Shown here: in pieces, positions 39,101 to 64,000 of the stretch
How positions within the stretch are numbered: position 1 is the stretch's first letter
Layout: each line of letters starts with the position of its first letter
Source of the DNA: Gordionus sp. m RMFG-2023
Taxonomy: Eukaryota > Nematomorpha > Gordioida > Chordodea > Parachordodidae
Reading direction: 5' to 3'
DNA: 64,000 bases
Assembly (NCBI RefSeq): GCF_954871325.1
Contig: NC_088776.1
Span: forward strand, 27,576,508-27,640,507
Program-made: the position numbers and the translations under genes
Notes under the pieces: generated by a model
The model's database searches: none
What the model was told of the DNA's origin: nothing
The model's input: only the letters and a program-made list of their open reading frames with translations

Positions 39101-40017
39101 TTAGCTAGGTTTGAATAGCCACTATAGATTAACTATACCTCTAGTTAGCTTGTATACTAGCTAATTTAGTTTGTAAAATTTTTAAGCCTATAGTCAGGTT
39201 AGTATATTAGCTGTGACATCCAATAAAAAAATGGACATTATTGTCTAATGGTATGATAAGAATTTTAATCTAGTTGTATCTTTATTTTTTGCCTATTTTT
39301 AATTGACTTTCATCTGTACCTAAGCTGGTTGTGATCTCTTAAAATTTTACCATATTAAAACATATCCACTTATATTTATTATTTATTCTATATTTGGTTT
39401 AATATCGTATCTATTAAAAGTTGTCTTACCTTCAATAATTACATTCATTTTATACCTATTGGAATCCTCTATCTTATATTATAATTCGTATTTTATCTTA
39501 TATCATTAATATTTTATATTGTAATAGGATATTGATGCATAGCATTGAACGCTATGGATTTTTTTTGTTAGAAGGGAATTTATATTTCATTCAATTTATT
39601 ATTTAAATATTAATTTAATAATAAAAACCAATATACCCTTTACACTAGATTCCTTATTATTCTGCATATTATTAAATAACAATTCTCATCCCATTTTCAC
39701 AAACTTCAACAATACATATATAATTCTTGCCTTTTTCCGTGAGGTCAGCCATTTTTGTTTATTCACAACCAGTTTTAACGATTGGAACATTTGTTTTCTT
39801 GCCTCTATTATCTACTATTAATGCTTGGTTATTTTATTTATAGGATATAACATTTTGGGGTATATTCCTATATGATTTTAAAAAAAATGTTTTATGATTA
39901 TAGAGACATTTAGCCTTAGATGAATTTAAGTATCTATTTGGATGCACTCCCATAGAATTTTACAAGTTGCCAGAATGGAGAAGGAATTTAATGAAAAAGG
40001 CCGCTAAATTATGGTGA
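5958..40017 (+). CDS. ABLIM: Actin-binding LIM protein (abLIM/Unc-115/dematin type), complete 15-exon gene
   Basis: Cytoskeletal linker that binds F-actin through a C-terminal villin headpiece and partner proteins through LIM zinc fingers. Exons: 5958-6175, 9077-9266, 14359-14446, 17346-17392, 18650-18733, 18965-19154, 19438-19512, 22985-23242, 23610-23737, 27535-27679, 33904-33995, 34177-34272, 34367-34474, 34588-34659, 39904-40017. All introns are GT..AG, phases agree throughout, and the sum is 1905 nt (634 aa). One LIM domain (residues about 123-174) has C123, C126, H143, C146 and C149, C152, H171, C174. Linker motifs typical of abLIM follow: SPHFHRP (about 266-272), PAAKKPD and PKIEREDWPGPP (about 353-377), a Lys/Glu-rich stretch ending ESGLGK (about 395-426) and SMPNM before the headpiece (574-634, ending KKAAKLW). 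Vertebrate abLIM proteins have up to four LIM domains; here only the equivalent of the fourth is visible. Identity is by recalled family sequence and is strong from exon 2 onward; exon 1 is the least certain part. Confidence 0.9.
6410..8399. repeat. Old CCGAACCG-type hAT relic split by a younger hAT
   Basis: About 6425-6480 (AATAAACCGAAATGAACCGTTAT) and about 8385-8399 (ATGGTTCGACACTC) look like decayed ends of the 46935-50768 family. The element at 6489-8174 sits between them. Ends are approximate. Confidence 0.45.
6489..8174 (+). mobile_element. hAT transposon, TAGACCTGTGCGC family, abLIM intron 1
   Basis: Terminal inverted repeats TAGACCTGTGCGCTG and CAGCGCACAGGTCTA, flanked by GGTATACT (6481-6488) and GATATACT (8175-8182), 7 of 8 equal. 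Subterminal GC-rich motifs (GGCCGGC, GCCGCCGA) stand out in AT-rich DNA. On the + strand near 7770-7830 a decayed C-terminal dimerisation region reads NFWREKRNELPNLSTLA. Confidence 0.85.
8183..9076. other. Rest of abLIM intron 1
   Basis: AT-rich intron DNA. Nothing recognised beyond the hAT relic end near 8390. Confidence 0.4.
9077..9266 (+). CDS. ABLIM: abLIM exon 2 (start of LIM domain)
   Basis: Acceptor ACATAG at 9076; donor TTGCAG|GTTATT. It encodes a Ser/Asn-rich lead, then SLKCESCHEIIKGQLLQ, which matches the start of the fourth LIM domain of abLIM (family form KCEACHQFITGKVLE). An ATG inside the exon could serve as an alternative start. Confidence 0.85.
9850..10330 (+). pseudogene. 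Tc1/mariner transposase remnant
   Basis: In abLIM intron 2. Reads piecewise like a Tc1 transposase: WEDIIFNDNQN, a degraded GGxxMVWGC region and, near 10150-10240, YYHSPDFNPIENIKLRKQR (family YSPDLNPIEN). Several frameshifts and stops separate the pieces; no terminal repeats were identified. Confidence 0.72.
10490..12531 (+). pseudogene. hAT remnant of the DUF4371/ZMYM1-like type
   Basis: Coding pieces at 10557-10766 and 11004-11198, the latter ending ICQTYDGANVMSGRNGGVQ, a hallmark of ZMYM1/DUF4371 hAT transposases. TGHLETSRIIYENFEAI follows at about 11390-11450. The right end near 12531 is GGCTACGGCCCTG, preceded by a C-homopolymer. The left end is not clear. Multiple stops and frameshifts; not functional. 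Confidence 0.68.
12725..14043. mobile_element. hAT transposon, TAGACCTGTGCGC family, second copy
   Basis: Ends TAGACCTGTGCGCC and GGCGCACACGTCTA with a perfect 8-bp duplication GTTATGGC (12717-12724, 14044-14051). GC-rich subterminal CGCCGCC motifs as in 6489-8174. The interior is AT-rich with only traces of transposase. Confidence 0.87.
14359..14446 (+). CDS. ABLIM: abLIM exon 3 (middle of LIM domain)
   Basis: Acceptor AATAAAG; donor TTATTAG|GTAAAA. It encodes AGDKFFHPECGRCIICDQPF and onward, supplying H-x2-C of the first zinc finger and C-x2-C of the second. It ends in phase 1 (first base of Gly). Confidence 0.92.
14447..17345. other. abLIM intron 3: pyrimidine-rich DNA and a CCCGGCCC element
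   Basis: Contains the small element 15304-15712 and two markedly pyrimidine-rich tracts (about 15830-16250 and 16780-16990). The 148-codon + strand frame at 15828-16274 is hydrophobic and probably an artefact of base bias. The minus strand of the same stretch carries an uninterrupted acidic/basic frame (for example ADEINTKVSQAIDDG) that looks more protein-like but matches nothing I recognise. Confidence 0.4.
15304..15712. mobile_element. CCCGGCCC-rich small element, abLIM intron 3 copy
   Basis: Starts TAGTGATCTGCATCGGGCC and ends TTTGCAGATCTCTA, flanked by ATATATAT on both sides (8 bp, but low complexity). The interior repeats GGCCCGGCCCGAA-like blocks separated by T-runs. About 409 bp, no coding capacity. 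Confidence 0.78.
17346..17392 (+). CDS. ABLIM: abLIM exon 4 (end of LIM domain, 47 nt)
   Basis: This tiny exon was found by looking for the missing end of the second zinc finger. TATAG|GC..ACC|GTAAAA encodes GTDIWHSYCAFPKDNT, giving H-x2-C at exactly the LIM spacing (C-x18-H-x2-C). It enters in phase 1 and leaves in phase 0. Confidence 0.88.
17505..17621. mobile_element. 117-bp MITE related to the CAGAGTTGGGCAG hAT family
   Basis: Ends CAGAGTTGTTACTAGATA and ATCCTTTAACAACTCTG. The interior is AGATACAGATA / TATCTAGATAC repeats as in 1751-4150. Perfect 8-bp duplication ATAAATAG (17497-17504, 17622-17629). Confidence 0.85.
17895..18345. repeat. Decayed CCCGGCCC-type element
   Basis: Holds GGCCTACAAATGGG, CCTGGCCCGG, GCAGGCCGG and GCCGGCCAGACC blocks separated by T-rich DNA, as in the copies at 15304 and 60541. 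Ends are too worn to place exactly. Confidence 0.5.
18650..18733 (+). CDS. ABLIM: abLIM exon 5 (Ser-rich linker)
   Basis: Phase 0 to phase 0, encoding a Ser-rich segment with SFFSRGSTPYSSLDRSR, like the Ser/Pro-rich stretch after the last LIM domain of abLIM. The acceptor TTCAAAAAAG is weak but resembles others in this gene; the donor is AGA|GTACAA. The open frame runs past the donor to about 18817, so the exact end is inferred from phase. Confidence 0.7.
18965..19154 (+). CDS. ABLIM: abLIM exon 6 (linker ending SPHFHRP)
   Basis: Acceptor ATAATTAG; strong donor CCTC|GTGAGT. A Tyr-rich linker ends in KSPHFHRP, the abLIM motif found as SPQHFHRP in relatives. Phase 0 in, phase 1 out. Confidence 0.9.
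19438..19512 (+). CDS. ABLIM: abLIM exon 7 (basic linker)
   Basis: Acceptor TGTGTAG, donor ATGG|GTGATA. It encodes PGRFTYHRDKGRFMIPAKKK, matching the abLIM segment that follows HFHxP. Phase 1 in, phase 1 out. Confidence 0.88.
19648..19910. mobile_element. MITE with 28-bp inverted repeats, abLIM intron 7
   Basis: Left CGTCGGCCTAGAATTGGAGT(GCTCCACT) and right AGTGGAGCACTCCAATTCTA(GATCGACG) are inverted repeats with few differences. No coding capacity. The outer ATATCGTCG/CGACGATAT may be part of the repeat or the target site. Confidence 0.78.
20385..22002 (-). mobile_element. hAT (ZBED type) transposon, CAGTGTTGTTAAA family, nested
   Basis: Ends CAGTGTTGTTAAACGCTACT and AGTAGCGCGATATTTTAACAACACTG (inverted). 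Flanks are ATTATCAC (20377-20384) and AATATTAC (22003-22010); the uninterrupted sister sequence near 3085 reads, on the minus strand, AATATCACC, supporting a duplicated AATATCAC. A minus-strand transposase fragment lies at 21018-21200. Confidence 0.87.
21018..21200 (-). pseudogene. hAT transposase fragment (ZBED type)
   Basis: Contains QSLSLVDNGSFIKMINTFSPRTK and MARILDSFKE spacing, matching the conserved PFSLVENxxFxxMIxxLxPRYxxPSRxTL block of ZBED-type hAT transposases. The remainder of the transposase is scattered or lost. Confidence 0.72.
22287..22984. other. Rest of abLIM intron 7
   Basis: AT-rich. A loose inverted similarity exists between ACATTTCGCAAAATTATTTC near 22345 and TTGCGAGAATGCATGGG near 22842; too weak to call an element. 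Confidence 0.35.
22985..23242 (+). CDS. ABLIM: abLIM exon 8 (PAAKKPD / WPGPP motifs)
   Basis: Acceptor CATAAG; donor ATACCCG|GTTTTT. It encodes a Ser-rich stretch, then HYPAAKKPD and PKIEREDWPGPP, the most diagnostic abLIM linker signature (family form FPAAQAPD, PKIETDHWPGPP). It gives GTG at the junction with exon 7 and phase 1 at its end. Confidence 0.92.
23610..23737 (+). CDS. ABLIM: abLIM exon 9 (Lys/Glu helix)
   Basis: Acceptor ATATTCCAG, donor GGAAAG|GTTAAA. It encodes a charged, probably helical or coiled segment ending EKLESGLGK, equivalent to MKLNSGLGQ in vertebrate abLIM. Confidence 0.92.
23738..27534. other. abLIM intron 9, no element recognised
   Basis: AT-rich DNA. A 116-codon open frame at 24055-24405 has no recognisable domain and a composition like random AT-rich sequence. 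A 17-base C homopolymer lies at about 25188-25204. Confidence 0.4.
27535..27679 (+). CDS. ABLIM: abLIM exon 10
   Basis: Acceptor TTCAAAG, donor GGGCAT|GTAAAT. It begins VFLKDLEEKE (family LILKEEMEKE) and continues into a Pro/Arg/Ser-rich stretch ending RYGSPIWA (family SRYDSPI). Confidence 0.9.
28311..29815. mobile_element. Decayed hAT of the CAGTGTTGTTAAA group, abLIM intron 10
   Basis: Left CTAGTGCTGTAAAATAACG and right CTTTTAACCACACTAG are imperfect inverted repeats; ACGTTACTTTTTT/AAAAAAAGTAACG motifs lie just inside, as in 20385-22002. No clean target duplication seen. A CCCGGCCC-type relic (about 28857-29033) lies inside it. Confidence 0.5.
28857..29033. repeat. Decayed CCCGGCCC-type element
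   Basis: GTCGGGCCCAAGCTCGG at one side, CTCGGGGTCTG inside, and TTTTGCATGGCTCTA at the other, resembling the TTTGCAGGTCTCTA end of the family. Confidence 0.45.
30448..30860 (+). pseudogene. LINE (non-LTR retrotransposon) reverse transcriptase C-terminal fragment
   Basis: RIRCDWKKFREMPSILTEHV, then YMMYGSETWAIQ and KFERTEMSMI match the conserved tail after the RT domain of many invertebrate LINEs (RIRxxWxKFRELxPxLT, MLYGSETW, RTEMRMIRWM). A TAG interrupts at 30647-30649 and the frame continues to about 30859. 5' truncated, dead copy in abLIM intron 10. Confidence 0.85.
30861..33903. other. Rest of abLIM intron 10
   Basis: AT-rich. Two worn repeats with non-AT-rich ends: about 30975-31020 (GGGCCGTCCCGC, TTGTCCCGCG) and about 32234-32420 (CAGAGATCTGCAAAG, then CGGCT/CAGCCCG blocks, a CCCGGCCC-type relic). 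Another end of the same family (GAGTGATTTGCAGAGCCTTG) lies near 32728. Confidence 0.4.
33904..33995 (+). CDS. ABLIM: abLIM exon 11
   Basis: Acceptor ATGTTAG, donor GAA|GTATAA. It encodes YYPDKDYCKNIEVLSKSS and then LPGISAEELTAE, a linker without a domain I recognise. It is assigned from phase, codon use and its place between confirmed exons. Confidence 0.8.
34177..34272 (+). CDS. ABLIM: abLIM exon 12
   Basis: Acceptor AAATAG, donor GGGCCT|GTAAGC, phase 0 at both ends. It encodes a 32-residue polar segment starting EIQYYMNENHRAKS. It is assigned by splice sites and position. Confidence 0.82.
34367..34474 (+). CDS. ABLIM: abLIM exon 13 (SMPNM motif)
   Basis: Acceptor TTAAAAAG, donor GTCAAA|GTAATC, phase 0. 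It encodes a segment ending HHRRSMPNMSESVK; SMPNM directly before the headpiece is an abLIM feature. Confidence 0.9.
34588..34659 (+). CDS. ABLIM: abLIM exon 14 (N-terminal half of villin headpiece)
   Basis: Acceptor AATTAAG, donor CTTGAA|GTAAAA. It encodes VYPYHLLKTTNRKLPKDVDR and TFLE, the start of a dematin/abLIM headpiece (family IFPYEMLMVTNRG, VDRTRLE). Confidence 0.95.
34811..38786 (-). mobile_element. Ty3/gypsy-type LTR retroelement fossil, abLIM last intron
   Basis: Order on the minus strand is as in Ty3/gypsy: a gag zone (about 37600-38480, with an Asn-rich stretch near 37650-37760), then reverse transcriptase and RNase H zones (about 36100-37250), then integrase (35478-35900) with an HLGHPG zinc-binding block and a DLTGPVFGKYW core block. 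Repeats flank it: about 34811-34946 resembles 38403-38487 and 38743-38786. It is broken in several places (at least six) and not functional. It has inserted against the direction of abLIM transcription. Family membership is clear; age cannot be measured by eye, but the flanking repeats differ visibly. Confidence 0.85.
38787..39903. other. End of abLIM intron 14
   Basis: AT-rich DNA with T-runs; no exon or element recognised. Confidence 0.4.
39904..40017 (+). CDS. ABLIM: abLIM exon 15 (C-terminal half of villin headpiece, stop)
   Basis: Acceptor ATTATAG after a 5.2-kb intron. It encodes RHLALDEFKYLFGCTPIEFY, then KLPEWRRNLMKKAAKLW and TGA. Hydrophobic core positions and the KK-x-A-x-L end are conserved; the last residue is Trp where relatives have Phe. 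Confidence 0.95.
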   Translation, partial: RHLALDEFKYLFGCTPIEFYKLPEWRRNLMKKAAKLW

Positions 40018-40672
40018 ATATATGAACGCTTCAATATCAATCTTTTTTTTTATTTCTAAATTAAATCTAGTTATATTCAACTTTGAGCAATTATTTTAAT
40101 ATTATTGTGTCATCAAAATTTATTTATAATTTTTATAGCCTCATAAATTTACCAAAGTTTTTTATTAAGTATTATGCTTTTTTTCTTATAATTTTTATCT
40201 TTTAAATTAAGCTAATCCTTTAAATGTTTTATCCTACCCCCATCTCATTATAGTAAATTATTAAACATTTATATATGAATATATATTTATTTTTCACACT
40301 ATTAAAATTTACATGATTAATCGATGAGAATAGATAATAGCTATTTTATCATTTTTAATGTTTTTTGATAAAATTATTTTCCTTAACTGACTTGCTTTTT
40401 AAACAATTTTTACATTTATATTATTAAAAATGCTATAAATATGTATCAATAATTTACAAATGACTCAAAATATAATTTGATGTTTTATATTTGACATATT
40501 TATCATTGAATTATTTGCTATATAAGAGTCCTGCAAGGGCCGAGCAGATCACAACATAAATAAATATTAACCGGCCCTAAGCCCAAAAAATATTAATTCG
40601 ATATTTCTTTATCCAAAGAATTTTTTTTAAAATAATTAAGAGGTGGATTTAGGTACTTCTATACCCCCTATG

Positions 40673-40875
40673 TAGTGTTATTAAAAAATCGATTTGGCTC
40701 CCCGATTAAGATTTTAGCTAAAATATTGTGTAAGCATCAAGATTTGGCAAATAAACGTCCAAGCATTTCTACCAGCTATGTGTAAAATTTTTAGGCTTAT
40801 ATAATGTTATTTTGGTTATAATCTTAATCGGGCCGTTTTTTAAAATCAAACCGAATTGGCTTTTTAACAACACTA
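40673..40875. mobile_element. MITE with TAGTGTTRTTAAAAA ends
   Basis: Left TAGTGTTATTAAAAAATCGA and right TTTTTAACAACACTA are inverted; related to the element at 45356-45534 and the 20385-22002 family. Flanks CCCCTATG and TTCCTAAG agree at only 5 of 8 positions, so the duplication is worn or wrong. Confidence 0.6.
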
Positions 40876-41322
40876 TTCCTAAGCTAGCGATATTAATCCC
40901 CTTAAGTAATTTATAGCACTCCAACCCCCCAAAAAAGAAGAAAAAACATCCAAATCATTATTTGCAAAACAATATCACCCCTGCTCTTACCTAATTCCTC
41001 CTACCCGTTCCATCCCTATTTTATTTCAAGACGATCTTGCGATATACTCTTTCCCTATAGTAGGTATGCCTAAGTGGAGCCTATTAAAATGGTCGATTGG
41101 CTGAGTTCAATTCTAATACATATACTAATCAAATATACTAAAATAGCTTATATTAAAAATTGGAATAAAGTTATTTCGAATTAATCACGTAAAATTAAAA
41201 TAAATATTGATATTATTAGTTTTCAAATTAATATTTCAAAACAATTACTAATATTATTAAATATCGTAAAGAAAAAAAGGGAATATAAAAAAATTTAACA
41301 TTCCTTTATTCTTTCTTTCCAG

Positions 41323-41390
41323 ATAAGTTATTCTAACTTCCCATTTCCCTCTCCATTTCCCAAGATGTCTAACAATGCCAGTCACCTCAG
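41323..41390 (+). other. Possible isolated exon with ATG (uncertain)
   Basis: A pyrimidine tract and CTTTCTTTCCAG acceptor precede it and CTCAG|GTATGT follows, both near consensus. An ATG with good context (CAAGATG) at 41365 gives MSNNASHLR before the donor. No downstream exon could be joined, and the minus strand is also open here. It may be a fortuitous splice-like pair. Confidence 0.25.
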
Positions 41391-43960
41391 GTATGTTTCA
41401 ACTCTATCTTCTGGTACAATTACGCCATCATTATTTATATTTATTATTTTGATAATTCTATAAAATCAAATTTAAAAAAGGCGAGCATCCGGTTAAGACC
41501 TACATAATGGGAACACATCTAGCCATTTTTGAATAAATAAAAATAAATGAGGGTTTTAAGCTATTTTTTTGTTAAATATTAATTATTTTAATTTTCTTAA
41601 AAGCTACTCAATTAAGTATTAAAAAAGATTGAGGATATTATATTTAATATAATTTCATAAATAGCAAGTAAAGTATTTTAGTATAAAAATATAAGCGTCA
41701 ATTAGGCAGGTTTCTAGTTTTTTGAAAGATTTTAACTTGCTAAATGAGTTAAAATATAGCAGTAGAGTTAAAAGAATTTCTTTCTAGAAAAAATTATGGG
41801 TCCGGCTTCAAAACGTAACAAAAATTTAGTTTCCTATAATTAATGACTTATAAGTAGGCAAAATACAAATAAAGTAACAAAAGAATTATAATACTTGTCA
41901 AATATAATTCCCTATTGCATTGCGGTATTAATATCATGAATGTGCGTGCAATCGTTATAATATTTTCTCTTTTGCGATATTGACCTAATGCATTTTATTA
42001 TACCTTTTATCAAGACCAGAATATTGTTTTATACTTTAGCGACTTTTGAGTCGAACTTTCTCATCATTTATTTATATGTTTAATCTGATGCAAGCACAAG
42101 ATTGAATAAAAATTCGAAAGAAATGTTTCTCTTCTTTATCTACACCTGGATATTGTGCCCGAAAATCTACTTCGAAATTAGATCCATTCCAGGCATAAAT
42201 TGATCAACATTCTGGTAATATATAAATATTCTATATAATATTTTTTATTTGACATTATGGTTTACGTTTATTAAGTTAGTTTTTCCCAAAGATCAAAATT
42301 TTTTTAAAAAAATTTGTCATTTTTCATCACAATAAATTAAATTTTCAACATAATTTCTTTTTATATTTAAAAATGATGTTTAAGAAATAAATTCTTTCTT
42401 TACCTCCTTATGATATATATTTAATAATAATACAAATTTCACCTTCAAATGTTTAATGCTTAAGACTGCGCCTTAATATGAAGTTAGATTCGTGTCTAAT
42501 TTTTTAAAATAAAACAAAATCCAAATATAATAAGAATTTAAAAATTTTATTTCTATATCTATTAAATAAATCGAAAAGAACAAATAATATCGATAAAGAT
42601 CGTAAAAATATTTTGAACCGGGGAAAATAAAACCTTGATGTATCTAGAGGTATTTGATTTTTGAATCGCAATTCAAAATTAGATATTTAAGACTCAGGCT
42701 AAGATTTGCCAATATAGTTTTTATTTCGCTTATAACTGGTTTCTGTTTAATTAATGAAGCTAGATGAATTACTAAGCACTAAACAGGAGTTACATATTGT
42801 TGCGCTCATATATTCAGAGCTTCAATAATTTCCGAGCATAATGCCAATCTGCTATTTATTATTTTTCCAATAATGCATTTTAGTGCCAAACGAGTTAGTA
42901 TTAATATTGAAATATGCCTCACCACCTTGGATAAATTCGGTTACGCCACAGTACAGTTGTCATATAGTTATAAAATTATAAGTATATTTGTTATATAATA
43001 TTATTTACAATAAATAACACTATATATCATTTATTTTTTTATTGGTTTATCTTGCATCGGGCATAAAATTTCTTCAGGATTTTAAAAAAATAAGTAATCC
43101 AGAATATAAAAATTATGTCGTATTGAAAAAATAGTTAAATTATCCATAAAAGGATCGTGATGCAATCTTTTTTTTAAAAAAAAATCAATCCATATTTTTG
43201 AATAAAATAATCGATTAATAAGCTTGAATAAATCACTCAAAATAGTGAATAGATCACATATAAAGATATTTCAAAAATAAAAAATAATGTCAAATAACTA
43301 TTCTTAAAAAATAACTAAAATTATCAGCTAAACTGTTTAACTTATATGATACTATTAATATAGCACACTAAATGTTTTATAGGATTGATAATCCAATATA
43401 TATATATATATATATTGGAAAAAAAATTCAGTATTAAAGTCACCATTCATAAGATATTTAAAATATATATTATAACAAAATAATATATATTTATTGCGCT
43501 TCTATAACAAAAAATAAAAATAGTGGTATATGTGATTCAAATTCTAGAATCTTTTATGCCATAATTATAAGCTTTATATATCAGGGTTATAGATATCATG
43601 TTATTTATGTTAAATTAGTCTAAAAATTATAAAATATTATAATTAGCGGAATGTATATGTAAAATAAATTGATAATTTTCTAAAGTATTTTAAATTGACC
43701 CAATATTATCATTAAAAAATTGAAACTAACTTTTAAAATAATTATATACAAAATTTATATATATTTCTTAGATTTCATTTTCTTATTTAAGTATATAAGT
43801 TTAATCGAAGATAAAAGTTGACAAATGAACAGACTAAGAGCAAGCATCGTTTTATAGCTGAATAAATAAAAAACTAACCATCTATAAAAATAAAATGAAT
43901 AGATATGCCCCTTTAAATATCTTATATTTTTTTAATTAAAGATTATTTTTATAATCTCTG

Positions 43961-64000
<20,040 letters not shown>

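Larger units (their letters stand above)
40018..43960. other. Region between the convergent 3' ends of abLIM and V-ATPase B
   Basis: Must hold both 3' untranslated regions; no poly(A) site could be assigned because AATAAA-like words are frequent by composition. Contains a CCCGGCCC-type relic end near 40528-40590, the MITE at 40673-40875, a possible exon at 41323-41390 and a (TA)n run near 43398-43417. Confidence 0.45.

Noticed and set aside
42090-42200. Protein-like frames on both strands (for example CARKSTSKLDPFQ on +, EVDFRAQYPGVDKEEKHFF on -)
   Set aside because: Three frames look equally good, none has a usable pair of splice sites in phase, and none matches a family or the neighbouring genes.
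43398-43417. (TA)n as a regulatory element
   Set aside because: Simple TA repeats are common in this AT-rich DNA; nothing ties this one to a promoter or origin.

Overview
The window is strongly AT-rich nuclear DNA from an animal. Its protein-coding content is split into short exons with GT..AG introns, and it holds two recognisable host genes that converge: a complete actin-binding LIM protein (abLIM/dematin type) on the + strand (5958-40017), and the C-terminal part of the V-ATPase B subunit on the - strand (43961 to beyond 64000). The abLIM architecture (LIM plus linker plus villin headpiece) is known only from animals. The dense DNA-transposon load and AT-rich introns suggest an invertebrate, but I cannot name the species.

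The abLIM gene was assembled by eye from 15 exons. Every junction is GT..AG, the phases agree at all 14 junctions, and the total is 1905 nt (634 codons plus stop). It carries a single LIM domain split over three exons, the conserved linker motifs (SPHFHRP, PAAKKPD, PKIEREDWPGPP, ESGLGK, SMPNM) and a C-terminal villin headpiece. The V-ATPase B part has five exons (647 nt in the window, 214 residues). It runs from FPGYMYTDL to a species-specific polar tail and contains the [10 protein letters not shown] signature. The 3' ends of the two genes are 3.9 kb apart.

Almost everything else is transposable-element debris inside introns. hAT DNA transposons dominate. At least five families can be recognised by terminal inverted repeats with 8-bp target duplications: the CAGGGGTTCGAACC family (1262-4430, 46935-50768, 51275-51833), the CAGAGTTGGGCAG family (1751-4150, with a 117-bp relative at 17505), the TAGACCTGTGCGC family (6489-8174, 12725-14043), the CAGTGTTGTTAAA family (20385-22002, with small relatives at 45356 and 40673), and the CAGGC-GTACGC family (52834-54621). 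There are also remnants of Tc1/mariner, pogo/Tigger and piggyBac transposons, a LINE fragment, a CCCGGCCC-rich small element in many copies, and two decayed Ty3/gypsy-type LTR retroelement fossils (about 34811-38786 and 58745-60540, both - strand).

Several elements are nested. One stack (1254-4438) is at least three levels deep; a pogo element is split by a hAT copy which itself contains a small element; and one hAT insertion (20385-22002) can be checked against an uninterrupted sister copy within the same window. I saw no CRISPR array, operon, tRNA or rRNA gene, and nothing I could defend as a wholly new biological system. The most unusual items are the single-LIM abLIM gene and a roughly 430-bp-arm inverted repeat inside a hAT element.
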